Positions 47,308-56,596 are shown, counted from the first letter of the stretch. The stretch: DNA of 64,000 nt from Oceanobacillus timonensis (GCF_900166635.1 NZ_LT800497.1:2322378-2386377); one strand, 5' to 3'. Notes: a model not told the origin generated them from the sequence alone. A program made the numbers and translations.

Positions 47308-49061
47308 TGTTTTGGAAAAGTGTTGTCGGCAAACTATCATTAACGATTCTATTATTAGTATCCTTTGTATTATGTGTATTGATGTTTTTTTTAATGCAAT
47401 TTTTTGAAACCTACCATATACAAGAAGCAGAAAATGATATGACCCAAATGTCTGAGAAAATTTCTTCTTTAGTGGACTCCGACTATGATTCGGAATTTAT
47501 TGAAGATGCCACGGAGATGTTAAAAGACCCCTCCAGCCGGGTAGTTGTTTATAACGCTGACGGGGATCAGTGGATTTCTGACACAGAGGATACCGACTTG
47601 AATTTTATAGATGAATCATGGATGTTAAATAACCCCGATGCAACAGATTTGAGGGAGCGAATTTCAGCACAGAACTCACAAGGATTAATCGTAAATGAGA
47701 ATGAGATTATTTCTGTGGGCTCTCCGTTAGATAATGGGGGAGGGGTATTTGTTTTTAAATCCCTGGATATGATTAATGAAACGAGGGATCAAACAACCAA
47801 GCTGATTTTGTTGAGTGGTGGAATTGCTATTTTGTTAACGACATTTTTTGCTGTGTTTTTATCATCCCGTATAACGGCACCACTGATAAAAATGCGGGAA
47901 GCAGCATATAATTTAACCCGTGGTGAATTTAACACGAAGGTACCGGTATTGACACGGGATGAAATTGGCGATTTGGCCATAGAGTTTAATCGGATGGGCA
48001 ATCAGTTGAATTATCATATTCACGCGCTGAGACAGGAAAAAGAACAATTATCCAGTATTGTCAGCTCCATGGCAGATGGTGTTTTCACATTAAATCGGGA
48101 TGGTGAAATTGTTGTTATAAACCCTCCTGCAAAAGCCTATTTAGATAACTGGAACTATGAGAACTCTCTGGATGAAGAGAAAGAAAGACAACTTCCGACA
48201 GAGCTTAAAACGGCTCTTAATGAAGTCATTGCAGAAGAGCGCGCTGTTTTAAAGGAATCGGTAGTACAAGGAAGAAACTATGTAATGCTTGTCACTCCTT
48301 TATATGATGAATCCCATGTCCGCGGCTGTGTTGCAGTTATCCGTGATATGACGGAAGAGCGCCGTCTTGATAAATTACGGAAGGACTTTATCGCAAATGT
48401 TTCGCATGAATTACGCACGCCTATTTCCATGCTTCAAGGGTATAGTGAAGCGATTGTTGATGATATAGCAGAAACAAAAGATGATAAGAATGAATTGGCT
48501 AAAATTATTTATGATGAGTCTCTCCGGATGGGCAGACTTGTTAATGAATTACTTGACTTGGCAAGAATGGAAGCAGGTCAAATTCAGCTGCATATTGATT
48601 CTGTTGCCGTTCAAGCATTCGTTGAACGGGTTGTCCATAAATTCCAGGGGCTTTCCCAGGACAATGAAATCGAACTTTCCTTAACGATGGATATCCATGA
48701 ACAAATTGGTGAAATGGATGCAGATCGGGTGGAGCAGGTTTTAACCAATTTAATTGATAATGCCATCCGTCATTCGGAAAAAGGCGGGAAAGTCGAGATT
48801 CATGCACTAAGTAATTCCGATTTCTTTCATGTAGAAGTGAAGGATAACGGCAGCGGTATTCCGGAAGAAGACTTGCCTTTTGTTTTTGAACGTTTTTATA
48901 AAGCGGATAAATCAAGAGTGAAAAAAGAAAAACAAGGAACCGGCTTAGGTTTAGCTATCGCAAGAAATATTATTGAAGCGCACCAAGGAAAAATCCAAGT
49001 AAGAAGTAAGCTCGATATTGGTACAACCTTTAGTTTTGAAATACCTATGAAACATTCCTGA
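47307..49061 (+). CDS. resE: sensor histidine kinase ResE
   Basis: The 584-residue kinase has two membrane helices (about 8-30 and 165-190) enclosing an extracytoplasmic sensor region, a HAMP domain, a PAS domain (about 245-345), the H box FIANVSHELRTPISML, and the N (NLIDNAIRHSEKG), G1 (DNGSGIP), F and G2 (GTGLGLAI) boxes. It signals to ResD. Confidence 0.93.
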   Translation: MFWKSVVGKLSLTILLLVSFVLCVLMFFLMQFFETYHIQEAENDMTQMSEKISSLVDSDYDSEFIEDATEMLKDPSSRVVVYNADGDQWISDTEDTDLNFIDESWMLNNPDATDLRERISAQNSQGLIVNENEIISVGSPLDNGGGVFVFKSLDMINETRDQTTKLILLSGGIAILLTTFFAVFLSSRITAPLIKMREAAYNLTRGEFNTKVPVLTRDEIGDLAIEFNRMGNQLNYHIHALRQEKEQLSSIVSSMADGVFTLNRDGEIVVINPPAKAYLDNWNYENSLDEEKERQLPTELKTALNEVIAEERAVLKESVVQGRNYVMLVTPLYDESHVRGCVAVIRDMTEERRLDKLRKDFIANVSHELRTPISMLQGYSEAIVDDIAETKDDKNELAKIIYDESLRMGRLVNELLDLARMEAGQIQLHIDSVAVQAFVERVVHKFQGLSQDNEIELSLTMDIHEQIGEMDADRVEQVLTNLIDNAIRHSEKGGKVEIHALSNSDFFHVEVKDNGSGIPEEDLPFVFERFYKADKSRVKKEKQGTGLGLAIARNIIEAHQGKIQVRSKLDIGTTFSFEIPMKHS

Positions 49062-49086
49062 AAAAGGATAAATATGATAATATAAT
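49058..49086 (+). promoter_or_regulatory. possible sigma-A promoter for the DUF4430/ECF pair
   Basis: CTGAAA, 17 bp and a perfect TATAAT lie directly after resE. A transcript from here would have a leader of roughly 155 nt, in which GGAGAGA (near 49100) can pair with TCTCTCC (near 49187). Confidence 0.5.
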
Positions 49087-49251
49087 GGTATGTAAAACGG
49101 GAGAGACAGGAAGGAAATTTACAAAAGTGGAAGAAACATTTCCCAGGTCTGGCAAATAAGCTTTTTATGGAAGACAACTCCTTTCATCTCTCCTGATACT
49201 ATTTATTTAAAAAGGCCTGGCTGGAATGGAGTACGAGAGGAGATAAAACAA

Positions 49252-49689
49252 ATGAACAAATGGTTGAAGTTTTTAGGAATCATGCTATTATCCTTTACTC
49301 TGCTGGCAGCTTGCGGTAACGGAGAAGAAGCAGAGGACGATGAAAGCACCAATACTTCTGTCAGCACGAATGAATCAAGCGGGGAAGACCAAGAACTTGC
49401 CGAAGATGAAGTACGTTTAACAATAACGATTGATGAAGGCAACGAAAATGTAGCAGAAGAAGTTGCACAAGTGGAAGAAGGAGACATCTTGTTAGATGTG
49501 TTAAACGATACTTTCTACGTGGAAGAAGATGATGGATTTATCACTTCTATTGAACGTGTATCAGATGATGAAGAAGAAGGAAAATATTGGATGTATACGG
49601 TAGACGGTGAACCAGCGCAGGTAGGAGCCGGGGAATACGAACTGAATGGCGGCGAAGAGATTACATTTGACCTGCAATCGATGGAATAG
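49252..49689 (+). CDS. DUF4430-domain lipoprotein
   Basis: The 145-residue precursor has a lipoprotein signal ending in the lipobox LLAAC, an acidic Ser/Glu-rich linker (about 25-55) and a C-terminal DUF4430 domain (about 58-140; GDILLDVLND, GKYWMYTVDGEPAQVGAG). DUF4430 resembles the C-terminal domain of transcobalamin-like proteins. Three bases later comes an ECF S-component, so a substrate-capture role for vitamin (possibly cobalamin) uptake is likely. This is inference. Confidence 0.8.
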   Translation: MNKWLKFLGIMLLSFTLLAACGNGEEAEDDESTNTSVSTNESSGEDQELAEDEVRLTITIDEGNENVAEEVAQVEEGDILLDVLNDTFYVEEDDGFITSIERVSDDEEEGKYWMYTVDGEPAQVGAGEYELNGGEEITFDLQSME

Positions 49690-49692
49690 AAA

Positions 49693-50208
49693 ATGAGCAC
49701 ATACAAGCTGACATTGCTTGCACTGCTAGCAGCTCTGGCGGTAGCAGGCAGATATGCCTTTCAATTTATCCCTAATGTCCAACCTGTGACAGCAATTATT
49801 ATTTTAACAGGTATTTTTCTCGGTCCGCTATCATCCCTTTTATTAGGAATATTAACTGTATTCTTGTCGAATATGTTACTTGGTATGGGGATATGGACCA
49901 TCTGGCAGATTATTGCGTGGTGTTTGATTGGCTTGGCAGCAGGAGGTATCGGAATGGTTTGGAAAAAAGTGCCGTTCCTCTTCATTATTCTCTTTTCCGT
50001 ATTTAGCGGTTATTTTTATGGATTTATTATTTCATTAACAACCTACCAGGTAACTGGACATTTTTGGCCTTATTATCTGGCTGGGCTTCCATTTGATACA
50101 GCACATGCTATTGGTAACGGGGTATTTACCGTTCTTTTATATCCATTGCTTCACGTGTTGTTTCGAAAGTATGCTAAAAATAGATTTCAAATGAAGGATT
50201 CCCAATAA
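49693..50208 (+). CDS. ECF transporter S-component (substrate-binding membrane subunit)
   Basis: The 171-residue protein has five to six hydrophobic helices with the N-terminal LTLLALLAALAVAGRYAFQFIP and the PVTAIIILTGIFLGPLSSLLLG pattern of ECF S-components. It would need the shared EcfA/EcfA'/EcfT energising module, which is not in the window. It starts three bases after the lipoprotein gene without a strong ribosome site, so translation is likely coupled. The substrate is unknown; coupling to DUF4430 suggests cobalamin. Confidence 0.8.
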   Translation: MSTYKLTLLALLAALAVAGRYAFQFIPNVQPVTAIIILTGIFLGPLSSLLLGILTVFLSNMLLGMGIWTIWQIIAWCLIGLAAGGIGMVWKKVPFLFIILFSVFSGYFYGFIISLTTYQVTGHFWPYYLAGLPFDTAHAIGNGVFTVLLYPLLHVLFRKYAKNRFQMKDSQ

Positions 50209-50254
50209 TAACCACAGAAAAATCTGCTGACCAGCAGTCTTTTCTGTGGTTATC
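50208..50254 (+). terminator. terminator after the ECF S-component
   Basis: A perfect 14-bp stem (ATAACCACAGAAAA / TTTTCTGTGGTTAT) encloses a second small CTGCTG/CAGCAG hairpin. It overlaps the stop codon. Confidence 0.8.
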
Positions 50255-50267
50255 TATTTATCACGGA

Positions 50268-50673
50268 CTCAACTTGCGAACTTTAATAAAGTAATTTCCT
50301 TTCTATAGGAACAGAGGTTGTTTGTTTCTCCCATACATCTGTTGACAAATATTAGCAGGTGAAGTGTAAGGCGACCGCTGCGGCGGACCGTTTTGCTTTC
50401 CTAGGGGCACGCTCTTCAGCTAACTTTTGCCAAGAAGAGCACTTGGCAAAAGGGCATCTTCAGATGGTGCTAATCCCTCAGGAGTCAAAACGGTCCGCCT
50501 CCGCTAGCAGAATGTTCTATACGGTTGAAATGGCTGAACAAATAAAAATTAGATAAGACAGAACAGAATTTTCGTGGAGCATGATAAAAATGATCAGCAA
50601 GCATGATAATAGCGATCATGTTCATCCTGGAACAGCAAGGGTTTTATGCTTATTCTTAGGTGCGAAAGTTGAG
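50268..50673. mobile_element. MITE-like element, copy A (non-coding)
   Basis: The 406-bp element begins CTCAACTTGCG and ends CGAAAGTTGAG, forming terminal inverted repeats. It is flanked by a perfect 7-bp duplication TCACGGA (50261-50267 and 50674-50680). Inside, GGCGGACCGTTTTG (50382-50395) pairs with CAAAACGGTCCGCC (50486-50499), and CTTTTGCCAAG (50424-50434) with CTTGGCAAAAG (50442-50452). It has no convincing gene. A related copy is at 57923-58770; 50368-50452 is identical there. Confidence 0.8.
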
Positions 50674-50867
50674 TCACGGAGAAAAAGCTCTGGGAGACGT
50701 TATGTTTTGAATTTCAAATAATATAAACAACGAGGTATTCGTGGTATACTTTTTATGAAATTAAAGTAATTCCAGATGATATGAAAACAAGGAGTCCAGT
50801 TCATAGACTGTGCTTTGGGCTGCCTTTTTTCAATTCGGATGTTTTCAGTATGAACGGTGGTGTGAGA

Positions 50868-51905
50868 ATGCTTTTTCAGGGGATCATTATCGATTGTTTC
50901 CAAAAAATAAATCAAGAACGTACATCTTCGAGCGTTTATAATCTTTTAGTCGGAAAAAAAGCCATTCAGACGATTCAAGATGCCAAGTTTTATCATATTG
51001 CTGACTATTATGGTATTTATCCGGATTTGGAAAAAGCGGTTTATAACCAGCAGCTTCAGCAATTGTTGCATGCAAGGTACATACAGGAAGAGGAAGCTCA
51101 TAAGCTGCAAATAACTGCTAAAGGACAAACTTGGATGTTATCCCATAAAACGGATCTTAATGGTTTTCAAGGATCGAAATACGCAAAAATAATCGAACCA
51201 TTCAAGCAGCGGCTCTTGCTTTTTATCCAAACTTTCACAAACACCTCTAAGAACCAATACCGGTTCATTCCTATTACCGATAACGTTGACATTGAACAGT
51301 TTATTAAATGGACTTATAAACAATATAAACATCGTTCTGCAGAGATTCTGCAGCAATTGTACAAAGAATTGGAAGAGGCTTTATCCGGACTGTCCAATAT
51401 CGAGGCAGCCATGTTTGTCGATCGTATAACCAGCTTTTTTTCTTATGGAAGCAGTTTGCAACAGCTCTCCCAAGATTATCAGCTCTCTATTCCAGATTGC
51501 TATCTGACCTTGCAGAAAACATTTTATCATTTGCTAAACGTACAGGAGAATAGCGAAAATTATCCGATGTTAACCCTATTAACAAAACACTTGCGAACCG
51601 TTGATACGTCTTTGAGTCAAACCGCACAATGGACACGCCGGTTATTACAGAAAAAGCATTCGTTTGAAGAGATTATGCAGATTCGCAGGTTAAAAGCAAA
51701 TACGATTCAGGATCATTTTGTAGAGATTGCCATGCAGGAAGATGCATTTCCTTTTTTTGATTACTTAGATTCTGCTATTTATGAAGAAATTAAAGCATTT
51801 GTACATACCAAACAAACGTACCGTTTAAAAGAAATTAAAAATAATGTTCATCCGGATATCACTTACTTTCAAATTCGCTTGGCACTGGTTTTATATAATA
51901 AGTAG
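50868..51905 (+). CDS. ypbB: YpbB family protein with helix-turn-helix domains
   Basis: The 345-residue protein begins LFQGIIIDCFQKINQERTSS, like YpbB of B. subtilis, and has a C-terminal HTH-like helical region (HSFEEIMQIRRLKANTIQDH). This C-terminal HTH_40-type domain is usually found in RecQ helicases, and YpbB is encoded immediately before recS, so the two may act together. The ATG at 50868 has a GGTGGTG site before it; the 29-codon upstream extension lacks one. Confidence 0.8.
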   Translation: MLFQGIIIDCFQKINQERTSSSVYNLLVGKKAIQTIQDAKFYHIADYYGIYPDLEKAVYNQQLQQLLHARYIQEEEAHKLQITAKGQTWMLSHKTDLNGFQGSKYAKIIEPFKQRLLLFIQTFTNTSKNQYRFIPITDNVDIEQFIKWTYKQYKHRSAEILQQLYKELEEALSGLSNIEAAMFVDRITSFFSYGSSLQQLSQDYQLSIPDCYLTLQKTFYHLLNVQENSENYPMLTLLTKHLRTVDTSLSQTAQWTRRLLQKKHSFEEIMQIRRLKANTIQDHFVEIAMQEDAFPFFDYLDSAIYEEIKAFVHTKQTYRLKEIKNNVHPDITYFQIRLALVLYNK

Positions 51906-51919
51906 AGGGGGTGGGAAAT

Positions 51920-53449
51920 ATGCGTTTGGAAGAAGCATTGCGTCATTATTTTCATTATGATTATTTTCGGCAGGGACAAAAGGAAATTATATCGGACGTC
52001 TTGCGCGGAGAAGATGTACTTGGCGTGTTGCCGACAGGTTCCGGTAAATCTATCTGTTACCAGCTCCCTGCAAAACTATTGGACGGAATCACCATTGTCG
52101 TTTCTCCGTTAATTTCTTTAATGATTGATCAGGTAAAGGAATTAAAAGCGGCTTCTTTTAAAGAAGTGATTGCTTTAAACAGTTTTTTGCCTTTTCCGGA
52201 GCAACAGAGAGCACTGAACAATTTACACACATATCGGCTTATTTTTGTATCTCCGGAGTGGCTGCAAAAAAAGGCCCATCAATATTATCTCAAGCAGCTG
52301 CCAATTAAACTGTTTGTTGTGGATGAAGCACACTGTATATCACAGTGGGGACATGAGTTCCGACCGGATTACCAGCGGCTTGCAGAAGTAATCGAAACAC
52401 TAAACCATCCGCCAGTTTTAGCTCTGAGTGCCACAGCAACACCAGATGTGCAGGCAGATATTATCGAGAGCTTGCATAAGCCGAAGATGAAAAAACATAT
52501 TTATCCAATGGATCGGAAAAATATTGCTTTTTGCATCGAAGAAGTAGAAAATGATCAGGAAAAGTTAAAGCAGATTACAGAAATCACAACGTCATATGTT
52601 GTCCCTTCTTTAATTTATTTTACAAGCAGGCAAACCGCAGAAGAGACAGCGCTGTCGCTTGCTGCCAAACATCCGAAACGCAACATCGCCTACTATCATG
52701 GCGGAATGGAAGCGTCCGAACGCCTGCGAATTCAACAGCAGTTTATGAATAATCAAATTGATATCATCTGCTGTACTAGTGCCTTCGGAATGGGGATTAA
52801 TAAACCGGATATCCGGCTGGTCATTCATTACCATCTCCCACTTCAAATTGAATCTTATATTCAGGAGGTGGGAAGAGCTGGCAGAGACGGGAAACCAAGT
52901 GTCGGCGTTATTCTTTACCAAAAAGGAGATTTTCGTCTGTCAGCAAGTATGGTTAAAAATGAGCTGCCGGCGATGGAAGATATAGACCGTCTGGTTGCAA
53001 CAGTTTTAAACGAGCAACAACATCCTATGGAGCTGCCACCTCCTGACCAATTGCATATGTTTTTCGATATGAATGAAGGAGCCGCGCGTTTTATACAAAG
53101 ACAGTTGCAAAAACACGGCTTGGTTCGTGATAATGAATGGATGATAGATGAAACAAAGTGGAAGCAGGTCAGAAGTAAGGTGATGAATTATTTGGAAGAA
53201 AGAAAACGATATAAAAATAGCAAACTGTACGAATTATATGAGTGGGTTCAGACGAAAGAATGTTTACGAAAAACACTTTATCAGCCTTTTCAGGATGATT
53301 TCGAGGAACCATCCGGGCAATGTTGCAGCAACTGTGGATTCGATTGGCGGAAGTGGGATCCTGTATCGCCTCTTCATACCAGAGAAACGTCATATCCTGG
53401 AGATTGGCGAAAAAAACTTCAGAAAATCTTGCATTTAAAAGAGGCATGA
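51920..53449 (+). CDS. recS: RecQ-family ATP-dependent DNA helicase (RecS type)
   Basis: The 509-residue helicase has Walker A (GVLPTGSGKS), the DEAH box with VVDEAHCISQWGHEFRPDY, motif III (LSATATP) and the C-terminal QEVGRAGRDGKPS. The zinc-binding cysteines (ECL, QCCSNC) follow. It ends without an HRDC domain, as expected of the short RecS/YpbC type. AGAGGGGGTG precedes the ATG. Linkage to ypbB and ypbD supports the name. Confidence 0.92.
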   Translation: MRLEEALRHYFHYDYFRQGQKEIISDVLRGEDVLGVLPTGSGKSICYQLPAKLLDGITIVVSPLISLMIDQVKELKAASFKEVIALNSFLPFPEQQRALNNLHTYRLIFVSPEWLQKKAHQYYLKQLPIKLFVVDEAHCISQWGHEFRPDYQRLAEVIETLNHPPVLALSATATPDVQADIIESLHKPKMKKHIYPMDRKNIAFCIEEVENDQEKLKQITEITTSYVVPSLIYFTSRQTAEETALSLAAKHPKRNIAYYHGGMEASERLRIQQQFMNNQIDIICCTSAFGMGINKPDIRLVIHYHLPLQIESYIQEVGRAGRDGKPSVGVILYQKGDFRLSASMVKNELPAMEDIDRLVATVLNEQQHPMELPPPDQLHMFFDMNEGAARFIQRQLQKHGLVRDNEWMIDETKWKQVRSKVMNYLEERKRYKNSKLYELYEWVQTKECLRKTLYQPFQDDFEEPSGQCCSNCGFDWRKWDPVSPLHTRETSYPGDWRKKLQKILHLKEA

Positions 53450-53450
53450 G

Positions 53451-54017
53451 ATGAAACAATCTGAGTTAATCAAACAACTGTCCAATAAAGAACTGAGAAT
53501 ACAGTTATTTTTTTCACAAGGCTTATTGTTGTTGGCAGCCTTTGTTCTGAGCTTTTTTCTATTCGACTCGTTTTTCGATTGGTTTCATCTATTCAGATGG
53601 GATATACAGGATATGATGACCTTTGGTTTATTGTCTGCTATTCTCGTAGTCCTGATTGAGCTTGCTGCTATGTATATCCTGCCCGAAGAGTGGCAGGATG
53701 ATGGCGGAATAAATGAGCTTATATTTCAACACCAGCCAATAAGTTTTATTTTTATATTCACGCTTACCGTTGCAATTTGTGAAGAGTTTTTATTCCGGGG
53801 TGTTATCCAGACAACATTTGGGTATGTATTTGCAAGTATTCTTTTTGCCGTTGTCCATATACGCTATTTAAAGAAGCCTTTACTATTTATTGCTGTGCTG
53901 CTTCTTAGTTTTTATATTGGCTGGGTTTATGAACATACAGCTAATTTGATTGTACCAATTATCATGCATTTTTTTATTGACTTTCTACTTGGTTTAGTTA
54001 TACGGTTAAAGAAATGA
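53451..54017 (+). CDS. ypbD: CPBP-family intramembrane metalloprotease (YpbD-like)
   Basis: The 188-residue polytopic protein has the CAAX/CPBP protease motifs: EE in CEEFLFRGVIQ, His in VVHIRYL and His-x-x-x-D in IMHFFIDFLLG. The substrate is unknown. It starts one base after the recS stop codon. It occupies the ypbD position of B. subtilis. Confidence 0.87.
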   Translation: MKQSELIKQLSNKELRIQLFFSQGLLLLAAFVLSFFLFDSFFDWFHLFRWDIQDMMTFGLLSAILVVLIELAAMYILPEEWQDDGGINELIFQHQPISFIFIFTLTVAICEEFLFRGVIQTTFGYVFASILFAVVHIRYLKKPLLFIAVLLLSFYIGWVYEHTANLIVPIIMHFFIDFLLGLVIRLKK

Positions 54018-54027
54018 GGTGGTCGCA

Positions 54028-54306
54028 TTGAGCTCCAAACAAAATGATCAGGCAGAAGCACTAAGACAAGCTATTGAAGACGTAACGGAACATCAACCAG
54101 AAGAATCGGAACAAACGGAGGAAGACAAACATGAAACAACGGAGCATACCAAGATTGAAGTTGATATATTGAATTTACCTCCGAGAAATGAAGTGCATAA
54201 AGACAACCGTAAAATGCGTATTAAATTGAATCTTCCACTATTACGATTTCTGTTTATTGTTGTGTTACTCTTGATTCTTGCTGGTGTTATTATTTGGTTT
54301 ATTTGA
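54028..54306 (+). CDS. short YpbE-like single-pass membrane protein without LysM
   Basis: The 92-residue protein has an acidic, polar N-terminal region (about 1-65) and one C-terminal membrane helix (PLLRFLFIVVLLLILAGVIIWFI). I chose TTG 54028 because GAGGTGG lies 6 nt upstream; a GTG three codons earlier has no site. In B. subtilis the gene here, ypbE, is longer and carries an extracytoplasmic LysM domain after the helix. No LysM sequence follows here. Confidence 0.6.
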   Translation: MSSKQNDQAEALRQAIEDVTEHQPEESEQTEEDKHETTEHTKIEVDILNLPPRNEVHKDNRKMRIKLNLPLLRFLFIVVLLLILAGVIIWFI

Positions 54307-54546
54307 TTTTTGAATAAACACGTTCAATAAGCATAATAGGATTCAACAAACACATAAAATGTTATAATCAGTGTACAAGTATAAGTATAGAAAGCAAACC
54401 GAATAACATACAATATATACATTCGATGCACATCTATAAACCCATTTTCAAAACGATACAAGCAGGTTGTGTTCATCATTTGGAGATGGTGCATATATTA
54501 ATATTAATACTTGTTGCAAATGTGAAGAAGATAAGGGGGATGCAGT

Positions 54547-55134
54547 ATGCGGATCGAACGAATTTCAACAGACCAGTTTAAAATTTTTCTTACGTTCGAT
54601 GATCTGATAGAAAGAGGATTTACCCGTGAGGACTTATGGCATGATGCATCTAATGTTCGTACACTGTTCAGCGATATGATGTACGAAGCAAGCAGTGAAC
54701 TTGGAATGGAGTTTGAAGGGATGTTGCTTGTACAGGTACACCTCATGCAAGCTCAAGGAATGCATATTTTTGTGACGCATCAATATGAAGATATAGATAT
54801 AGAAGAAGATGATGAATATATTGAAATGAAAGTGACACTTGATGAAAGCAAAGAGCTTATATTTTCCTTTGATGATTTTGAAGATGTTATTGGAGTAGCA
54901 GGGTATTTATCCAATATGCAAATCAAAGAATCCAACGTATATTTTATGGAGAACCGTTACTTTATGATGCTGGATCCTTATGTGCATACAGTCAGACATA
55001 AAGAAAATATCATTGGGCTTATGTCTGAATTTGCTCATCCGAGTATCATAACATCTTATCGTTTACAGGAATATGGGAAAGTCATTTTTGAAAGAGACGC
55101 CATTTCTAAAATCAATCATTATTTTGCTTCATAA
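54547..55134 (+). CDS. mecB: MecA-family adaptor protein (MecB/YpbH-like)
   Basis: MecA-type adaptors bring substrates such as ComK to ClpC. The 195-residue protein starts MRIERISTDQFKIFLTFDDL, like MecA, has an acidic hinge (DIDIEEDDEYIE) and a C-terminal ClpC-binding domain (LIFSFDDFEDVIGVAGYL, MLDPYVHTV). The position before gudB is that of ypbH/mecB in B. subtilis, so the paralogue MecB is preferred over MecA. This cannot be decided from one copy. Confidence 0.85.
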   Translation: MRIERISTDQFKIFLTFDDLIERGFTREDLWHDASNVRTLFSDMMYEASSELGMEFEGMLLVQVHLMQAQGMHIFVTHQYEDIDIEEDDEYIEMKVTLDESKELIFSFDDFEDVIGVAGYLSNMQIKESNVYFMENRYFMMLDPYVHTVRHKENIIGLMSEFAHPSIITSYRLQEYGKVIFERDAISKINHYFAS

Positions 55135-55287
55135 AGAAGCGGAGTATTTTTTGGAAATAAACGGATTATTTCCTGTTATAACCGTATCATCAGACCAGCC
55201 GCCTCTTTCGTTGCATATTTCGTATGAAAGTGTATACTGAACTTGGAGTGAGTAAAACATTGATATCATGGCAGGGGGTAAATATTG

Positions 55288-56571
55288 ATGGCAAGCGATA
55301 AAGCAGAAGATACTTCTCAAACAAAAAACGAAGAAAATACAGATGTGTTACATTCGACGTTATCCATTGTGGAGACCGCATTAAATAAACTCGGTTACCC
55401 TGAAGAAGTATTTGATTTATTAAAAGAACCTTTGCGTATGCTTACTGTTCGTATTCCAGTCCGTATGGATGATGGTAAAGTAAAAGTTTTTACCGGCTAT
55501 AGGGCGCAACATAATGATGCTATTGGACCGACAAAAGGAGGTATCCGATTTCATCCGGATGTTACAGAAACAGAAGTGAAAGCACTTTCGATTTGGATGA
55601 GTTTAAAAGCTGGTATTGTCGACTTACCTTATGGAGGAGCAAAGGGCGGTATCATTTGTGATCCAAGGAAAATGTCTTTTAAAGAATTAGAAGCTTTGAG
55701 CCGCGGATATGTTCGTGCTGTCAGCCAGATTGTCGGACCGACAAAAGATATTCCGGCTCCCGATGTATTTACAAATTCACAAATCATGGCATGGATGATG
55801 GATGAATACAGTAAAATTGATAAATTCAATAACCCGGGATTTATCACCGGTAAACCAATTGTTCTCGGCGGTTCGCACGGCAGAGAATCAGCTACCGCTA
55901 AAGGGGTAACGATTGCTTTAAATGAAGCAGCGAAAAAGAAAGGTATTGATTTAAAAGGAGCTCGAGTTGTTATTCAAGGATTTGGAAATGCAGGCAGTTT
56001 CCTTTCTAAATTTTTACATGATGCCGGTGCGAAAGTTGTCGCAATTTCAGATGCGTATGGGGCATTATACGATCCTAAGGGTTTAGATATTGATTATTTA
56101 CTGGATCGCCGGGATAGTTTCGGAACGGTAACGAAATTATTTGATCAAACAATTACCAATAAAGAACTATTTGAATTGGATTGTGATATTATTGTTCCGG
56201 CTGCAGTTCAAAATCAAATTACAAGAGATAACGCACATAATATCAAAGCCTCCATTATTGTTGAAGCAGCGAATGGCCCAACTACGATGGAAGCAACCAG
56301 AATACTTACAGATAGAGATATTCTGATCGTTCCCGATGTACTGGCATCAGCAGGAGGGGTTACTGTATCCTACTTTGAATGGGTACAAAATAACCAGGGA
56401 TTCTATTGGACAGAAGAAGAAATTGACAAACGGCTTCATGAAATCATGATTAAATCTTTTAATAGTATATATAATATGTCCAAAACAAGAAAAATTGATA
56501 TGAGGCTTGCTGCTTACATGGTAGGTGTGCGAAAAATGGCCGAAGCTTCCCATTTCAGAGGCTGGGTATAA
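55288..56571 (+). CDS. gudB: NAD-specific glutamate dehydrogenase
   Basis: GudB oxidatively deaminates glutamate to 2-oxoglutarate. The 427-residue protein has the substrate-binding KGGIRFHPDVT and catalytic LPYGGAKGGI motifs and an NAD fold (VVIQGFGNAGSF). GGGGG lies before the ATG at 55288. Its length equals the active GudB form, with no sign of an inactivating duplication. It is followed by a terminator. Confidence 0.95.
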   Translation: MASDKAEDTSQTKNEENTDVLHSTLSIVETALNKLGYPEEVFDLLKEPLRMLTVRIPVRMDDGKVKVFTGYRAQHNDAIGPTKGGIRFHPDVTETEVKALSIWMSLKAGIVDLPYGGAKGGIICDPRKMSFKELEALSRGYVRAVSQIVGPTKDIPAPDVFTNSQIMAWMMDEYSKIDKFNNPGFITGKPIVLGGSHGRESATAKGVTIALNEAAKKKGIDLKGARVVIQGFGNAGSFLSKFLHDAGAKVVAISDAYGALYDPKGLDIDYLLDRRDSFGTVTKLFDQTITNKELFELDCDIIVPAAVQNQITRDNAHNIKASIIVEAANGPTTMEATRILTDRDILIVPDVLASAGGVTVSYFEWVQNNQGFYWTEEEIDKRLHEIMIKSFNSIYNMSKTRKIDMRLAAYMVGVRKMAEASHFRGWV

Positions 56572-56596
56572 ACAGGAACATCAAAAGACAATAAAT

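Noticed and set aside
49062..49251. Cobalamin or glycine riboswitch before the DUF4430 gene
   Set aside because: GGGAGAG and CCAGGTCTGGC looked suggestive, but the diagnostic cobalamin B12 box and glycine-aptamer core are missing.
50359..50556. 65-codon forward frame inside element A
   Set aside because: It covers the palindromic core, has no ribosome site, and its sequence follows the repeat structure and is not maintained in copy B.
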